Of a stretch of 64,000 nucleotides of DNA, positions 41,274 to 50,826 are shown piece by piece. The stretch is taken from the NCBI RefSeq assembly GCF_008107445.1, contig NZ_VSLD01000003.1, positions 310,001 through 374,000 on the forward strand. The letters run 5' to 3'. The notes beneath the pieces were generated by a model. The model was given only the letters and a program-made list of their open reading frames with translations. It was not told where the DNA came from and did not search any database. The position numbers and the translations under genes are program-made. This stretch comes from Arthrobacter echini. Its GTDB lineage: Bacteria; Actinomycetota; Actinomycetes; Actinomycetales; Micrococcaceae. The stretch's first letter is position 1, and each line of letters opens with the position of its first letter.

Positions 41274-41359
41274 AACCCGCGGGCTCCACCGGGCCGGCGT
41301 CCGGTCTTCATCCCACGTCACAGTCTTGCCGGATCGAGCCGCATGGGTTCTCATGGTGG

Positions 41360-41475
41360 CAGGTCATGAGTGCCAGCACACAGCCCCGGCTTGCTGGCCG
41401 GCAACCCTCCAACCGCGGTGGGGTGCCCCGGGTGAGGACCAGGTCCGTCGTCCTTCGGCGTCGGGCAAGCGCGGG
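41360..41475 (+). ncRNA. SAM-IV riboswitch upstream of metY
   Basis: Core GGTCATGAGTGCCAGC starts at 41362, followed by CCCCGGCTTGCTGGCC, GGCAACCCTCC and GGTGGGGTGCC, closing with GAGGACC at 41440. This is the consensus of the actinobacterial SAM-IV aptamer. It binds S-adenosylmethionine and would turn down metY-metX when methionine/SAM is plentiful. The region 41441-41475 may be the expression platform. It occupies most of the 336-bp gap before metY. Confidence 0.9.
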
Positions 41476-41559
41476 CTCCTCCGGGGTCCGGTCTCCTGGA
41501 GCGGCATTCGTCGGCCCGGGTGCCGGACGAGGTGGAGCCCCTTCGAGACAGGGAGCACC

Positions 41560-42876
41560 ATGAGCAACGACTGGTCGTTCGAGACCCGCCAGATCCACGC
41601 CGGCCAGGAGCCGGACGCAGTCACGGGAGCGCGAGCGCTGCCCATCTACCAGACGACGTCGTTCGTCTTCCCGAGCGCGGAGAGTGCTGCGAACAGGTTC
41701 TCGCTGGCCGAGCTGGGCCCCATCTACTCGCGCATCGGGAATCCCACCCAGGAGGCGGTGGAGACGAGGATCGCCAGCCTCGAGGGCGGGGCCGGTGCGC
41801 TGCTGGTCGCCTCCGGGCAGGCCGCGGAGCTCCTGGCGGTGCTGAACATCGCCGAGGCGGGCGATCACATCGTGGCCAGCCCGAGTCTCTACGGCGGTAC
41901 CTACAATCTCTTCAAGCACACCCTGAGGAAGTTCGGCATCGAGACCACCTTCGTGGCGGACCCGGACGATCTCGAGCAGTGGCGCCGGGCCGTCCGGCCC
42001 CGTACCAGGCTGTTCTTCGGTGAGACGGTCTCGAACCCGCGACAGGACGTGCTCGACATCGAGGGCATCAGCGCCGTCGCCCACGAGCACGGCGTGCCGC
42101 TGATCGTGGACAACACGCTGGCAACTCCCTATCTCGTCCGCCCCATCGAATGGGGTGCCGACATCGTGGTCCACTCGGCGACCAAGTACCTCGGCGGCCA
42201 CGGCACCGTGATCGCCGGCGTCATCGTGGACTCCGGCAACTTCGACTTCGCGCAGGACCCCGAGCGGTTCCCCGGCCTGAACACGCCGGACGAGAGCTAC
42301 AACGGACTCGTGTACGCGAGGGACCTGGGGGTGGGCAGCGCGCTCGGAGCCAATCTCGCGTACATCCTCAAGGCCCGGGTCCAGTTGCTCCGAGACCTGG
42401 GACCCGCACTGTCGCCGTTCAACGCCTTCCTCGTGGCGCAGGGGCTGGAGACGCTCAGCCTGCGCATGGAACGCCACGTGCAGAACGCGGTCGCCGTGGC
42501 CGAATGGCTCGAGGGGCACGACGACGTCGAGCGGGTCTCCTACGCGGGACTGGCCTCGAGCCCGTGGTTCGAACGCGGCAGGACCTACGGGCGCAACGGC
42601 ATCGGTGCGATCGTCGGCTTCGACATCGTGGGCGGCATCGAGGCGGGCAAGCGCTTCGTGGACGCCCTCGAACTGCACTCCCACGTGGCCAATCTCGGTG
42701 ATGTCCGCTCGCTCGTCATCCATCCTGCGTCCACCACGCACAGCCAGCTCGACGCCGAGGCCCGGGTCGCGGCAGGCGTGCGTCCGGGGCTGGTCCGGTT
42801 GTCCGTGGGCCTGGAGAACATCGCGGACATCCTCGCCGATCTCGACGCCGGGTTCCGGGCAGCCAAGGGCGTCTGA
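41560..42876 (+). CDS. metY: O-acetylhomoserine sulfhydrylase
   Basis: PLP enzyme making homocysteine from O-acetylhomoserine and sulfide; 438 residues. Cys/Met-metabolism fold: ETRQIHAGQEPD, YSRIGNPT, PLP lysine in HSATKYLGGHG, and the long C-terminal insert (PERFPGLNTPDESYNG) typical of MetY. ATG preceded by GGGAG. Directly under the SAM-IV riboswitch and 3 nt before metX. Confidence 0.96.
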   Translation: MSNDWSFETRQIHAGQEPDAVTGARALPIYQTTSFVFPSAESAANRFSLAELGPIYSRIGNPTQEAVETRIASLEGGAGALLVASGQAAELLAVLNIAEAGDHIVASPSLYGGTYNLFKHTLRKFGIETTFVADPDDLEQWRRAVRPRTRLFFGETVSNPRQDVLDIEGISAVAHEHGVPLIVDNTLATPYLVRPIEWGADIVVHSATKYLGGHGTVIAGVIVDSGNFDFAQDPERFPGLNTPDESYNGLVYARDLGVGSALGANLAYILKARVQLLRDLGPALSPFNAFLVAQGLETLSLRMERHVQNAVAVAEWLEGHDDVERVSYAGLASSPWFERGRTYGRNGIGAIVGFDIVGGIEAGKRFVDALELHSHVANLGDVRSLVIHPASTTHSQLDAEARVAAGVRPGLVRLSVGLENIADILADLDAGFRAAKGV

Positions 42877-42879
42877 CTG

Positions 42880-44037
42880 GTGCAGGCCATGACCACCCAC
42901 CCACCTGCGCAGCTGCAGCGCGGGTCCCACCGGGCGCGAGCTCCGCAGGACGGGCAGCTCCGGACCGCTCAGCTCGGACCGCTGGCCCTCGAGACCGGGG
43001 GTGAGCTGCCGGAGGTCGAGCTCGCCTTCGAGACGTGGGGTGAGCTCAACAGCGATGCCTCCAATGCGGTGCTGGTGCTGCACGCGCTCACCGGCAGCAC
43101 CCACGTGGCGCGGGGCGCGACCGGGGAGGAGGGCTGGTGGGACACGCTCGTCGGCCCCGGGCGGACCGTGGACACCGATGAGTACTTCGTGGTGTCCGGC
43201 AACATGCTGGGCGGGTGCTACGGCTCCACGGGACCGGCGAGCCCGGCGCCCGACGGCCGCCCCTGGGGCTCCCGCTTCCCCTTCATCACCATCCGCGACT
43301 CCGTCCGCGCCGAGGCGCTCCTCGCCGACCAGCTCGGCGTCCGGAGCTGGCACTCGGTCCTCGGGGGGTCCATGGGAGGAGCGCGCGCACTCGAATGGGC
43401 CCTGCTGTACCCGGAGCGCGTCCGACGCTGTGCCGTCATCGCCTGCACCGCCGCCAGTTCGGCCGAACAGATAGCGTTCGCCCAGGCGCAGGTGCAGGCC
43501 ATCCGCCTCGACCCCGCCTACCGGGGCGGCGACTACTACGGCGGCCCGCCTCCCAGCAGCGGTCTCGGGCTCGCCCGGCGCATAGCCCACATCACCTATC
43601 GGTCGGAGCCGGAGCTCCACGCGCGCTTCGGCCGCTCCGAGCAGGGTGACGAGCAGGTCCTCGGTGCGGTGCTGCCCGCCGAGCGTGGCCGGTACCGGGT
43701 GGAGAGCTATCTCGATCACCAGGCCGCGAAGCTCGCGGGCCGCTTCGACGCCAACAGCTACGTGGTCCTCACCGAAGCGCTCATGAGCCACGACGCCGCT
43801 CGCGGCCGGGGCAGTCTCAGCGAGGCTCTGGCAGGGGCGAGCGCGGATTTCTTCGTCGCCGCGGTGGACACGGACCGGTTGTACGTCCCGGAGCAGTCCC
43901 GGCAGCTGGCGGCGGCACTGCCCGGGACGGTGCCCGTGCACCTGATCCACTCCGTCATGGGCCACGATGCGTTCCTGACCGAGATCCTCCAGCTCGACGG
44001 CGCACTCCGGGCCGCCTTCTTCGGGCGGGCGCAGTGA
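42880..44037 (+). CDS. metX: homoserine O-acetyltransferase
   Basis: Alpha/beta-hydrolase acetyltransferase supplying MetY's substrate. 385 residues. Nucleophile serine in LGGSMGGARALEW, aspartate in VAAVDTDRLY, histidine in SVMGHDAFL. ALTGSTHV and GGCYGSTGPAS are family motifs. GTG at 42880 (ATG at 42889 is an alternative) right after the metY stop, so one operon. Confidence 0.95.
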   Translation: MQAMTTHPPAQLQRGSHRARAPQDGQLRTAQLGPLALETGGELPEVELAFETWGELNSDASNAVLVLHALTGSTHVARGATGEEGWWDTLVGPGRTVDTDEYFVVSGNMLGGCYGSTGPASPAPDGRPWGSRFPFITIRDSVRAEALLADQLGVRSWHSVLGGSMGGARALEWALLYPERVRRCAVIACTAASSAEQIAFAQAQVQAIRLDPAYRGGDYYGGPPPSSGLGLARRIAHITYRSEPELHARFGRSEQGDEQVLGAVLPAERGRYRVESYLDHQAAKLAGRFDANSYVVLTEALMSHDAARGRGSLSEALAGASADFFVAAVDTDRLYVPEQSRQLAAALPGTVPVHLIHSVMGHDAFLTEILQLDGALRAAFFGRAQ

Positions 44038-44063
44038 CGGTTGGGTTTGTCGGAGCCCGCATC

Positions 44064-44069
44064 TAGTCT
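44064..44069 (+). promoter_or_regulatory. possible -10 element of the small gene
   Basis: TAGTCT, about 80 nt before the ATG at 44151, with TTGGGT a plausible -35 at 17 bp. Confidence 0.3.
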
Positions 44070-44150
44070 TGGAGCCAAGCCTGCTTAGTGAAGGACGGCA
44101 GGCGGGTCCGGAGCGCCGGACCGACCACCCGCGATCATGAGGAGCTGTTC

Positions 44151-44393
44151 ATGGAACTGAGCACCATTGGCTGGAACCAGGAAGCCCGCGACAAGATCCT
44201 GCTCGACGCCGACCGGGCGCTGCAGGAAGCCGTCCGCGAGGCTGCCGAGACCATGGACGGGAAGACCCGCGACGAGGTCTACGAGTTCCTCTTCGAGAAG
44301 CTGAAGCCGCAGTTCGTGGATTTCAAGCCCGGGCCCGATCTCAGCGAGTGCGCCGACGCCGTCGCCAACGGAGAGGTCTCGCTGGGGAACTGA
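44151..44393 (+). CDS. small conserved protein of unknown function
   Basis: 80 residues, acidic, mostly helical: MELSTIGWNQEARDKI start, then RDEVYEFLFEKLKPQF and PGPDLSECADAVANG. No signal peptide or membrane segment. RBS GAGGAG about 8 nt upstream of the ATG. The type appears among small actinobacterial hypothetical proteins; I cannot assign a role. Own promoter likely. Confidence 0.7.
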   Translation: MELSTIGWNQEARDKILLDADRALQEAVREAAETMDGKTRDEVYEFLFEKLKPQFVDFKPGPDLSECADAVANGEVSLGN

Positions 44394-44432
44394 GGACGCC
44401 GGACCCCTCTCGCCGGCAAGGTCCAGGGTCGG

Positions 44433-45314
44433 TCAGTGGGCGGTTCCCGGTGGCATGCCAGGACCGAAGATCGCTGTCGCCTCCGGACGCTTGGCGAGTA
44501 CGCCGTCGCCCGAGGACCGCCGCCTGATCCGCCGCAGGACCCAGGGCACGAAGTACTCGCGAGCCCAGACCAGATCCTCCGCGCGCGCAGCCCGCCAGGT
44601 CCGCTGTGCCGGCTCCTTCGGCTCGAGCGGGTCCAGGGAATGTGGCACGGCGAGCGTGTCGAGGACCATGACGGCGATCGTATGGTGCCCCAGCGGTGAG
44701 AAGTGCAGCCGGTCGGGTGCCCACATCTGTGGATTCATGAGTTGGCGCAGCGCCCACATGTCGGCGATCACCGCGTCGTGGCGGGCAGCGATGGTCCGCA
44801 GGTTCTCGTTGTAGATGGCGGTCTTGGAGCGGAGGCCGCCGAGTACCGTCTCGCGAACGTCCGGGCCCGTCAGGAGCACCACCGTGGCGCCGGACCCGGC
44901 GAGGCTGGCGACGACGTCGTCGAGCCCGGCGGCCAGCAGATCCGGATCTCCGCCCGGGCGGAGCAGGTCATTGCCGCCCGCCGAGATGGTGACGAGATCC
45001 GGTCGGAGGGCGAGCGCCGGTGCCACCTGCTGGTCGGCGATCTGGTGCAGCAGCCGGCCACGCACCGCGAGATTCGCATACGCGAAGTCCTCCTGCCCCC
45101 TCGCCAGTTCCTCCGCGACCCTGTCCGCCCACCCCCGATAGCCACCCGTGCTGCCGGGATCGGGGTCGCCGATGCCCTCGGTGAAGGAATCACCGAGAGC
45201 CACGAACCGGTGCCAGGGGTGCGAGTCGACGTCCTGCTCCGCCGCGACCACGCTCCGGTCAGGCGCGGGCGCACTCTCGTCCTGCTCGGGCGCTGGGTCG
45301 ACTTGGGGTTCCAT
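44433..45314 (-). CDS. SGNH/GDSL-family hydrolase
   Basis: 293 residues. SGNH lipase/esterase fold: block I FVALGDSFTEGIGD with the catalytic serine, block III ISAGGNDLL, and block V APDRLHFSPLGH with Asp and His. No signal peptide is seen, so it is probably cytoplasmic. ATG at 45314 chosen because GACAAT stands 6 nt before it; an ATG at 45329 is in frame. Substrate unknown. Confidence 0.85.
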   Translation of the reverse strand: MEPQVDPAPEQDESAPAPDRSVVAAEQDVDSHPWHRFVALGDSFTEGIGDPDPGSTGGYRGWADRVAEELARGQEDFAYANLAVRGRLLHQIADQQVAPALALRPDLVTISAGGNDLLRPGGDPDLLAAGLDDVVASLAGSGATVVLLTGPDVRETVLGGLRSKTAIYNENLRTIAARHDAVIADMWALRQLMNPQMWAPDRLHFSPLGHHTIAVMVLDTLAVPHSLDPLEPKEPAQRTWRAARAEDLVWAREYFVPWVLRRIRRRSSGDGVLAKRPEATAIFGPGMPPGTAH

Positions 45315-45320
45315 GCGTCC

Positions 45321-45326
45321 ATTGTC
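45321..45326 (-). promoter_or_regulatory. -10 element of the SGNH gene
   Basis: GACAAT on the minus strand, 6 nt before the ATG at 45314. Confidence 0.4.
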
Positions 45327-45417
45327 CAACCCGGTCCGGTCGCCGGGCCACCCCTGGACCTCCCGCGGCCGGCTCCCGTCCGCCGGGCGCCTGGCTGCCG
45401 CGTGCTGGGATGGGTGC

Positions 45418-45423
45418 CAAGAT
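45418..45423 (+). promoter_or_regulatory. -10 element of the carboxylesterase gene
   Basis: CAAGAT, 7 nt before the ATG at 45431, inside a tandem duplication of GATGGGTGCC. Confidence 0.4.
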
Positions 45424-45430
45424 GGGTGCC

Positions 45431-46105
45431 ATGACTGATACCACCCGTGATTCGGCCGCGTCCTCCTCCGGTTCCCGCGAGCCGGTGGTCCTGTGGTCCA
45501 AGCCCGAGGCGGAGCGCCCGGGGACGCCCCTGCTGGTCCTCTTCCACGGGTACATGGCGAACGAGGAGGACCTGATGGGTCTCACCGATCATCTGCCGGA
45601 GGAGTTCACCGTGGCCTCGGTGCGCGCTCCGCGGCCCGCCGGGCCCGGCTTCTCCTGGTTCCCGCTCCCGGACGAGCCCGACTACTCCATGGAGAGCGTC
45701 GTGGAGAGTGTGGGTGCCGTGGCCTCGTGGCTCGACGGCGTGTGCGGCGCCCACGCGAGCGTGAGCCTCCTGGGCTTCTCGCAGGGGATGGCGGTGGCGA
45801 CCTCGCTGCTCCGCCACCGTCCGCGGGATTTCACGTGCGTCGTGGGCCTCTCGGGATACTGCATCCCGGCCGAAGGTCACGGCTTCTTCCGCGACGAGGA
45901 GGCGGCCGCCGCCCGGGTGCCGTTCTTCTGGGGGCGGGACCAGGAGGACCCGATCATCTCCGCCGAGATGATCGAGACCACGCACGCCTGGCTGACCACA
46001 CACACCCAGCTCACCAAGATCCTCTACTCGAACATGTTCCACAGCATCTCGCAGCGCGAGCTCGCCCATGTCCGGGAGTTCCTGACCCTGACGGTCCGGA
46101 GCTGA
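45431..46105 (+). CDS. phospholipase/carboxylesterase family hydrolase
   Basis: 224 residues, alpha/beta hydrolase of the EstB/YpfH type. HGYMANEEDLM, nucleophile serine in LLGFSQGMAVA, and a later DPI segment with aspartate; the catalytic histidine is likely in FHSISQ. ATG 45431 chosen over 45410 because of CAAGAT. Small carboxylester substrates expected. Confidence 0.85.
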   Translation: MTDTTRDSAASSSGSREPVVLWSKPEAERPGTPLLVLFHGYMANEEDLMGLTDHLPEEFTVASVRAPRPAGPGFSWFPLPDEPDYSMESVVESVGAVASWLDGVCGAHASVSLLGFSQGMAVATSLLRHRPRDFTCVVGLSGYCIPAEGHGFFRDEEAAAARVPFFWGRDQEDPIISAEMIETTHAWLTTHTQLTKILYSNMFHSISQRELAHVREFLTLTVRS

Positions 46106-46136
46106 ACAGGAGGTCCGTCGCGATCCGGGGCGGGTC

Positions 46137-46367
46137 TCAGCCGCGCACTATCCGCAGCGTCACGCCGTTCACGCTGACCGTGTCGCCGGGATGGACCTGG
46201 CGGCCCCGGCGTTCCTCGATCTCTCCGTTGACCCGCACCAGACCGTTGTCGATCAGGGCCTTGGCCTCGACGCCGTCCTCCGCGAGCGAGGCGAGCTTCA
46301 GCAGCTGGCCGAGCCGGATCATGTCGTCCCGGATGGACAGGTGTGGGCTGGATGCGTCGTTGCTCAT
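46137..46367 (-). CDS. S4-domain RNA-binding protein
   Basis: 76 residues, single S4 domain: IRLGQLLKLASLAEDGVEAK and LVRVNGEIEERRGRQVHPGD. Resembles YaaA/RlbA small S4 proteins linked to ribosome function. Convergent with the hydrolase gene. ATG at 46376 is also in frame; 46367 is preferred because CATCAT lies 7 nt upstream. Confidence 0.85.
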   Translation of the reverse strand: MSNDASSPHLSIRDDMIRLGQLLKLASLAEDGVEAKALIDNGLVRVNGEIEERRGRQVHPGDTVSVNGVTLRIVRG

Positions 46368-46395
46368 GCTGTCCATGATGCCCGAGCCCGCGCCC

Positions 46396-46401
46396 TAGGC
46401 T
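46396..46401 (+). promoter_or_regulatory. -10 element of the YdcZ-type transporter gene
   Basis: TAGGCT, 6 nt before the GTG at 46408, so likely leaderless. Confidence 0.5.
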
Positions 46402-46407
46402 GTACTG

Positions 46408-47385
46408 GTGTCTGCCGCGTCCCCGCTTCCCCCCGCCGTCGGCTTCCCCCTGGCCCTCACCGCGGGTCTGGCCATCCCCGTGCAGGGCAGGATCAACGGA
46501 GCGCTGGGTCTCAGGCTCGACGACAGTCTCGCGGCGGCCCTGATCAGTTTCGGTACCGGGCTCGTCCTCATGATCGTCATCACCCTCGTGCTGCCGCGGG
46601 CCCGGGCGGGGGCGCGGCAGATCCTCCCGTCCGTCCGCGAGCGTCGCTTCCCGCCCTACTACATCGCCGCAGGTGCGATCGGCGCGTTCTTCGTCTTCTC
46701 CCAGTCACTGACCATCGGACTGCTCGGGGTGGCGCTCTTCACCGTGGCGGCCGTCATGGGCCAGTCCCTGAGCGGCATCCTCGTGGACCGGGCAGGCATA
46801 GGACCCGGCGGCAGACGTGCAGCCACCCCCACACGGGTGATCGGGGTGGCGCTGACGGTCCTGTCCGTGGTGTGGGCCGTCTCGCCGCGCTTCGGTGCGG
46901 CCGGGGAGGTCTCCGGCTGGCTGCTGCCGGTGCTGCTCCCGATCGCCGCAGGTGTCCTCCTGAGCTTCCAGCAGGCCATGAACGGGACGGCGTCGGTGCA
47001 CTACGGGACCCCGCTCGCCGCGACCCTCATGAACTTCATCGCCGGTACGCTGGTCCTGCTGCCAGCCTGGCTGATCAAGGTTGCCGTCGCTGGAGCGGCC
47101 GATCCGTTGCCGACCCAGTGGTGGTACTACCTGGGAGGCCCCATGGGGTGCATCTTCATCGGCCTCGGGGCACTGCTCGTGCGCAGTCTCGGCGTGCTGC
47201 TCACCGGGCTGTGCATGATCGGCGGGCAGCTCATCGGCTCGCTCGCGCTGGACCTCGTGTTCCCGGCACCGGGCACCATCGTGGCGTTCGCCACCGTTGC
47301 CGGGACCCTGCTGACCCTCGGGGCGATCGTCCTCACGACCCTGCCTTGGCCGCGCCGGTCCCTGCTGCCTCCCGGACGTCCCTGA
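46408..47385 (+). CDS. YdcZ/DUF606-type DMT transporter
   Basis: 325 residues, about ten membrane helices. PVQGRINGALG and AVMGQSLSGILVDRAG are the paired signatures of two DUF606 halves, here fused in one protein. Drug/metabolite-type exporter; substrate unknown. Leaderless GTG start. Confidence 0.85.
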   Translation: MSAASPLPPAVGFPLALTAGLAIPVQGRINGALGLRLDDSLAAALISFGTGLVLMIVITLVLPRARAGARQILPSVRERRFPPYYIAAGAIGAFFVFSQSLTIGLLGVALFTVAAVMGQSLSGILVDRAGIGPGGRRAATPTRVIGVALTVLSVVWAVSPRFGAAGEVSGWLLPVLLPIAAGVLLSFQQAMNGTASVHYGTPLAATLMNFIAGTLVLLPAWLIKVAVAGAADPLPTQWWYYLGGPMGCIFIGLGALLVRSLGVLLTGLCMIGGQLIGSLALDLVFPAPGTIVAFATVAGTLLTLGAIVLTTLPWPRRSLLPPGRP

Positions 47386-47453
47386 AATGGAACCCTGAGC
47401 CGGAACCCTGAGCCGGGACCCACCAGCAGCCGAGGGCCGCACGACGGAGCGGC

Positions 47454-47459
47454 TAGGAT
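47454..47459 (+). promoter_or_regulatory. -10 element of glyS
   Basis: TAGGAT. Transcription would begin near 47466, giving glyS a leader of about 92 nt. A GTG stands exactly 6 nt downstream (47466) and opens a frame of about 100 codons overlapping glyS, probably by chance. Confidence 0.45.
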
Positions 47460-47557
47460 TGATCGGTGTCTTCGGCCCCCTCGCGGGTGATCCTCCCGAA
47501 GCGCACTACCCCCGCGGACCGCACCCAGCGGCCTGCCCAGGACTGGAGAGATATCCC

Positions 47558-48946
47558 ATGGCAGCAGCCAAGTCGGCACTCGACCCCATCATCTCCCTCG
47601 CCAAGCGGCGCGGCTTCGTCTTCCAGTCGGGGGAGATCTACGGCGGATCCCGCTCGGCGTGGGACTACGGGCCCCTCGGTGCGGAACTCAAGGAGAACAT
47701 CAAGCGCCAGTGGTGGCAGACCATGGTGCGTGGCCGCGAGGACGTGGTCGGGCTCGATTCCGCCGTGATCCTGCCGCGCCAGGTCTGGGAAGCCTCCGGG
47801 CACGTGGACGTCTTCAGTGACCCGCTCGTGGAATGCCTCTCCTGCCACAAGCGGTATCGCGCCGACCACCTCGAGGAGGAGTACGAGGAGAAGAAGGGCC
47901 GGGCGCCCGAGAACGGACTGCTGGACATCACGTGCTCCAACTGCGGCACCAAGGGTCGCTGGACCGAGCCGCAGGAGTTCTCCGGTCTGCTCAAGACCTT
48001 CCTCGGTCCCGTCGCCTCGGAGGAGGGCATGCATTACCTGCGCCCCGAGACCGCCCAGGGCATCTTCGTCAATTTCAACAACGTGCTGACCACGGCACGC
48101 AAGAAGCCACCGTTCGGCATCGGCCAGATCGGCAAGAGCTTCCGCAACGAGATCACCCCCGGCAACTTCATCTTCCGCACGCGTGAGTTCGAGCAGATGG
48201 AGATGGAGTTCTTCGTGGAGCCCGGCACCGACGAGGAATGGCACCGGTACTGGATCGACGAGCGGTTCTCCTGGTACACGGGCCTCGGCATCGATCCGGA
48301 CAACCTGCGCCTCTTCGAGCACCCCCTCGAGAAGCTGAGCCACTACTCGAAGGGCACCACGGACATCGAGTACCGCTTCGGGTTCCAGGGCTCGGAGTGG
48401 GGCGAACTCGAGGGCGTGGCGAACCGGACCGATTTCGATCTGTCCACCCATTCGAAGCACTCGGGGACGGATCTGGGCTACTTCAACCAGGCGACCAACG
48501 AGCGGTACACCCCCTTCGTGATCGAGCCCGCCGCGGGGCTCACCCGCTCCTTCATGGCGTTCCTCGTGGACGCCTACACCGAGGACGAGGCGCCGAACTC
48601 GAAGGGCGGCGTGGACAAGCGCACCGTGCTCAAGCTCGATCCGCGCCTCGCTCCGGTCAAGGCCGCTGTCCTCCCGCTCAGCCGCAACGAGGAGCTCTCG
48701 CCGAAGGCGAAGCAGCTCGCGGCAGAACTGCGCAGGGGCTGGAACATCGACTTCGACGACGCCGGCGCCATCGGCCGGCGGTACCGTCGCCAGGACGAGA
48801 TCGGCACGCCGTTCTGCATCACGGTCGACTTCGACACCCTCGAGGACCAGGCCGTGACCATCCGCGAGCGCGACACCATGACGCAGGAGCGCGTGGCCCT
48901 CGACCAGGTGCAGGGGTACCTCGCCGCACGCCTGATCGGGGCCTGA
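47558..48946 (+). CDS. glyS: glycyl-tRNA synthetase (alpha2 type)
   Basis: Charges tRNA-Gly; 462 residues, class [28 protein letters not shown], motif 2 [11 protein letters not shown] and motif 3 [13 protein letters not shown] cysteine-rich insert (CLSCHKRY ... CSNCGTKG) forms the zinc ribbon usual for this type. Followed by a C-terminal anticodon-binding domain. Its stop overlaps the next ATG (TGATG). Confidence 0.97.
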   Translation: MAAAKSALDPIISLAKRRGFVFQSGEIYGGSRSAWDYGPLGAELKENIKRQWWQTMVRGREDVVGLDSAVILPRQVWEASGHVDVFSDPLVECLSCHKRYRADHLEEEYEEKKGRAPENGLLDITCSNCGTKGRWTEPQEFSGLLKTFLGPVASEEGMHYLRPETAQGIFVNFNNVLTTARKKPPFGIGQIGKSFRNEITPGNFIFRTREFEQMEMEFFVEPGTDEEWHRYWIDERFSWYTGLGIDPDNLRLFEHPLEKLSHYSKGTTDIEYRFGFQGSEWGELEGVANRTDFDLSTHSKHSGTDLGYFNQATNERYTPFVIEPAAGLTRSFMAFLVDAYTEDEAPNSKGGVDKRTVLKLDPRLAPVKAAVLPLSRNEELSPKAKQLAAELRRGWNIDFDDAGAIGRRYRRQDEIGTPFCITVDFDTLEDQAVTIRERDTMTQERVALDQVQGYLAARLIGA

Positions 48947-49857
48947 TGGTACTCGAGTACCGGCCCTGGCAGGACGGCGACGAGCTCGAGCTGATCCAGC
49001 TCTGGGGTGGTCCGGAGTCGGCCACGGTGGAGCAGTTCCGCGGCTCGTTCCAGCCCTCCTCGGACACCCCGTGGAACCGCTGCATCACCGTGGTGGACCA
49101 GGGCGTGCCCGTCGCGGCGGGCTGCGTCTACGGAGCCGCACTCCATCCCGACCGACTCTGGTGCTACCTCGAGGTGGCCCCCGACCACCGTCGCTCCGGC
49201 ATCGGGTCGACCCTGTTCGCCATGCTCCAGCACGAGGCCGCCGGCTCACCGACCGGTGTCACGACGCTCCGCTCGAAGGTCACGCCCCACACCAGCGGCG
49301 CCCTGTTCGCCGAGGCACTGGGACTGGTGACGCTGCAGCGCTCCCGCCTCGTCGTCGTCGAGCCCGGCGCACTGGCTCCCTCGGCGTTCGACGACGCCGC
49401 AGGTCCCCAGCTCGAGGAAGCCGCCACCGGCTCCGTGGAGCTGACGCGTGCACTGGCCGCCTTCTACGAGGCCGTCCACACGTGGGACCGCGCGGACCTG
49501 AGCCTGGGACGCGCCCAGCAGCTCTTCCTGGCCGACACGAGCGGCGCCGGGGGAGCGATCGTGCTGCGCGAGAAGCCGAAGACCGAGGGCGGGACCATCG
49601 CCGCGTTCGCCGTCAGCTACACGCAAGCACGGACGGACGATCCGGCGGATGTGCTCATCGGCTACGACACGGCACTGGCGGCACCGGAACAGCAGGGCGC
49701 AGTGGCCACCCTGCTCGCCATGCTCGTCCACCAGTACCCGGTCCGGCTGGAGCTGGACGATTCGATGGAGGCGCTCGTCACCGTCGTGGGTCCCCTGCTC
49801 GAGACCGGCACGGCACGGGTCGTCGGGGCAGAGACGCTCGTCGTCGCCACCGGCTGA
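48946..49857 (+). CDS. double-domain GNAT acetyltransferase
   Basis: 303 residues, two GNAT-like halves. The first carries LEVAPDHRRSGIGSTLFA, the acetyl-CoA loop; the second (VLREKPKTEGGTIAAFAVSYTQ) keeps the fold but a weak loop, so only one active site is likely. Resembles mycothiol-synthase-like bi-domain proteins in layout but lacks clear signature residues. Overlaps the glyS stop by one base. Confidence 0.8.
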   Translation: MVLEYRPWQDGDELELIQLWGGPESATVEQFRGSFQPSSDTPWNRCITVVDQGVPVAAGCVYGAALHPDRLWCYLEVAPDHRRSGIGSTLFAMLQHEAAGSPTGVTTLRSKVTPHTSGALFAEALGLVTLQRSRLVVVEPGALAPSAFDDAAGPQLEEAATGSVELTRALAAFYEAVHTWDRADLSLGRAQQLFLADTSGAGGAIVLREKPKTEGGTIAAFAVSYTQARTDDPADVLIGYDTALAAPEQQGAVATLLAMLVHQYPVRLELDDSMEALVTVVGPLLETGTARVVGAETLVVATG

Positions 49858-49879
49858 CCCGGGCCGGGCACGGCGATCG

Positions 49880-50695
49880 TCAGCCGCGGTCGTGCCGGCC
49901 GGCCTTCTTGTCGGCAAGGTCGGCGGCGTCACGCTCGTCCTCGGTCAGCGCACCGCCTCCGTGGTGCGCCGGCATCCACCAGGCGCCCGGTTCCGGTGTC
50001 ACCGGGAAGTCGGCGATGCAGGTCTCGATGCCCTCCTGGAGTGCGCGGCGCAGCCTTCCGGTCTCCTCCGCGACATCCAGGCCCGGCGCGGGGTGGAGGA
50101 GCGGGCCGACATGGAGGCGTACGGGCGATTTCCAGGCGCGCCGGAGCGAGAACCCGTGCCCGCGGCTCAGGAGCCGGTGCGCACCCCAGACCGAGACCGG
50201 GATCACGGGCACGCCCGCCTCCGCGGCGAGCCGCACCGCTCCGGTCTTCAGCGCGCGGACGGTGTAGCTCCGCGAGACGCCCGCCTCGGGCAGCACCGCC
50301 ACGTATTCGCCGGCACGCAGCTTGGCGAGGGCGCCGTCGTAGGCCTCGGCGCCGTCCGAGCGGTGCGTCACCACGTGACCGAGTCCGAAGACGAACGGAC
50401 TGACGAACCAGTGGTCGGCCGCTCGCTTCGAGATCATGAAGCGTGCCTGGACGCGTGCATGGTTCCAGAGGACCAGTTCGGCGAAGGCGAAATCGAGGTA
50501 GCCGAAGTGGGTGATGGCCACGACGGCGCCGTGCCCGGGCACCGCGCGGCGCGATCGGCCATTGAGCGGATCGGACGCCGGCAGATGCTCCGTGCCGGTG
50601 ACCCGGACGGGCAGGCGCAGGGCACCGAAGACAAGCTTGCCGGCGTACACCACGAATCGGTACATGCGGTCGTTCTGCTGCGGCTTCCAGCCCAT
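49880..50695 (-). CDS. 1-acyl-glycerol-3-phosphate acyltransferase family protein
   Basis: 271 residues, PlsC fold. HX4D catalytic motif in AITHFGYLDF, substrate motif FMISKRAADHW, and PEAGVSRS in place of the usual PEGTRS, with VPVIPVSVWGAH after it. The C-terminal tail is charged. RBS GAGGGAGC before the ATG. Likely membrane phospholipid synthesis, though the altered third motif leaves room for another acyl acceptor. Confidence 0.88.
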   Translation of the reverse strand: MGWKPQQNDRMYRFVVYAGKLVFGALRLPVRVTGTEHLPASDPLNGRSRRAVPGHGAVVAITHFGYLDFAFAELVLWNHARVQARFMISKRAADHWFVSPFVFGLGHVVTHRSDGAEAYDGALAKLRAGEYVAVLPEAGVSRSYTVRALKTGAVRLAAEAGVPVIPVSVWGAHRLLSRGHGFSLRRAWKSPVRLHVGPLLHPAPGLDVAEETGRLRRALQEGIETCIADFPVTPEPGAWWMPAHHGGGALTEDERDAADLADKKAGRHDRG

Positions 50696-50826
50696 GTCCA
50701 GCTCCCTCGTCCCTCGACGGCCGCAGGATGGTCTCTGCGCGCCTGTGTCCTTTCTACCCTCCCGACCGCGACCCTGCGTGCCACCGGCGTTCCGCCGGTC
50801 GCGTCCACGGATTTGCGGCTGCTTGC

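Noticed and set aside
47466-47768. Leaderless 100-codon frame upstream of and overlapping glyS
   Set aside because: Composition is serine/arginine-rich as in GC-rich chance frames and it overlaps glyS out of frame; the TAGGAT is more simply the glyS promoter.
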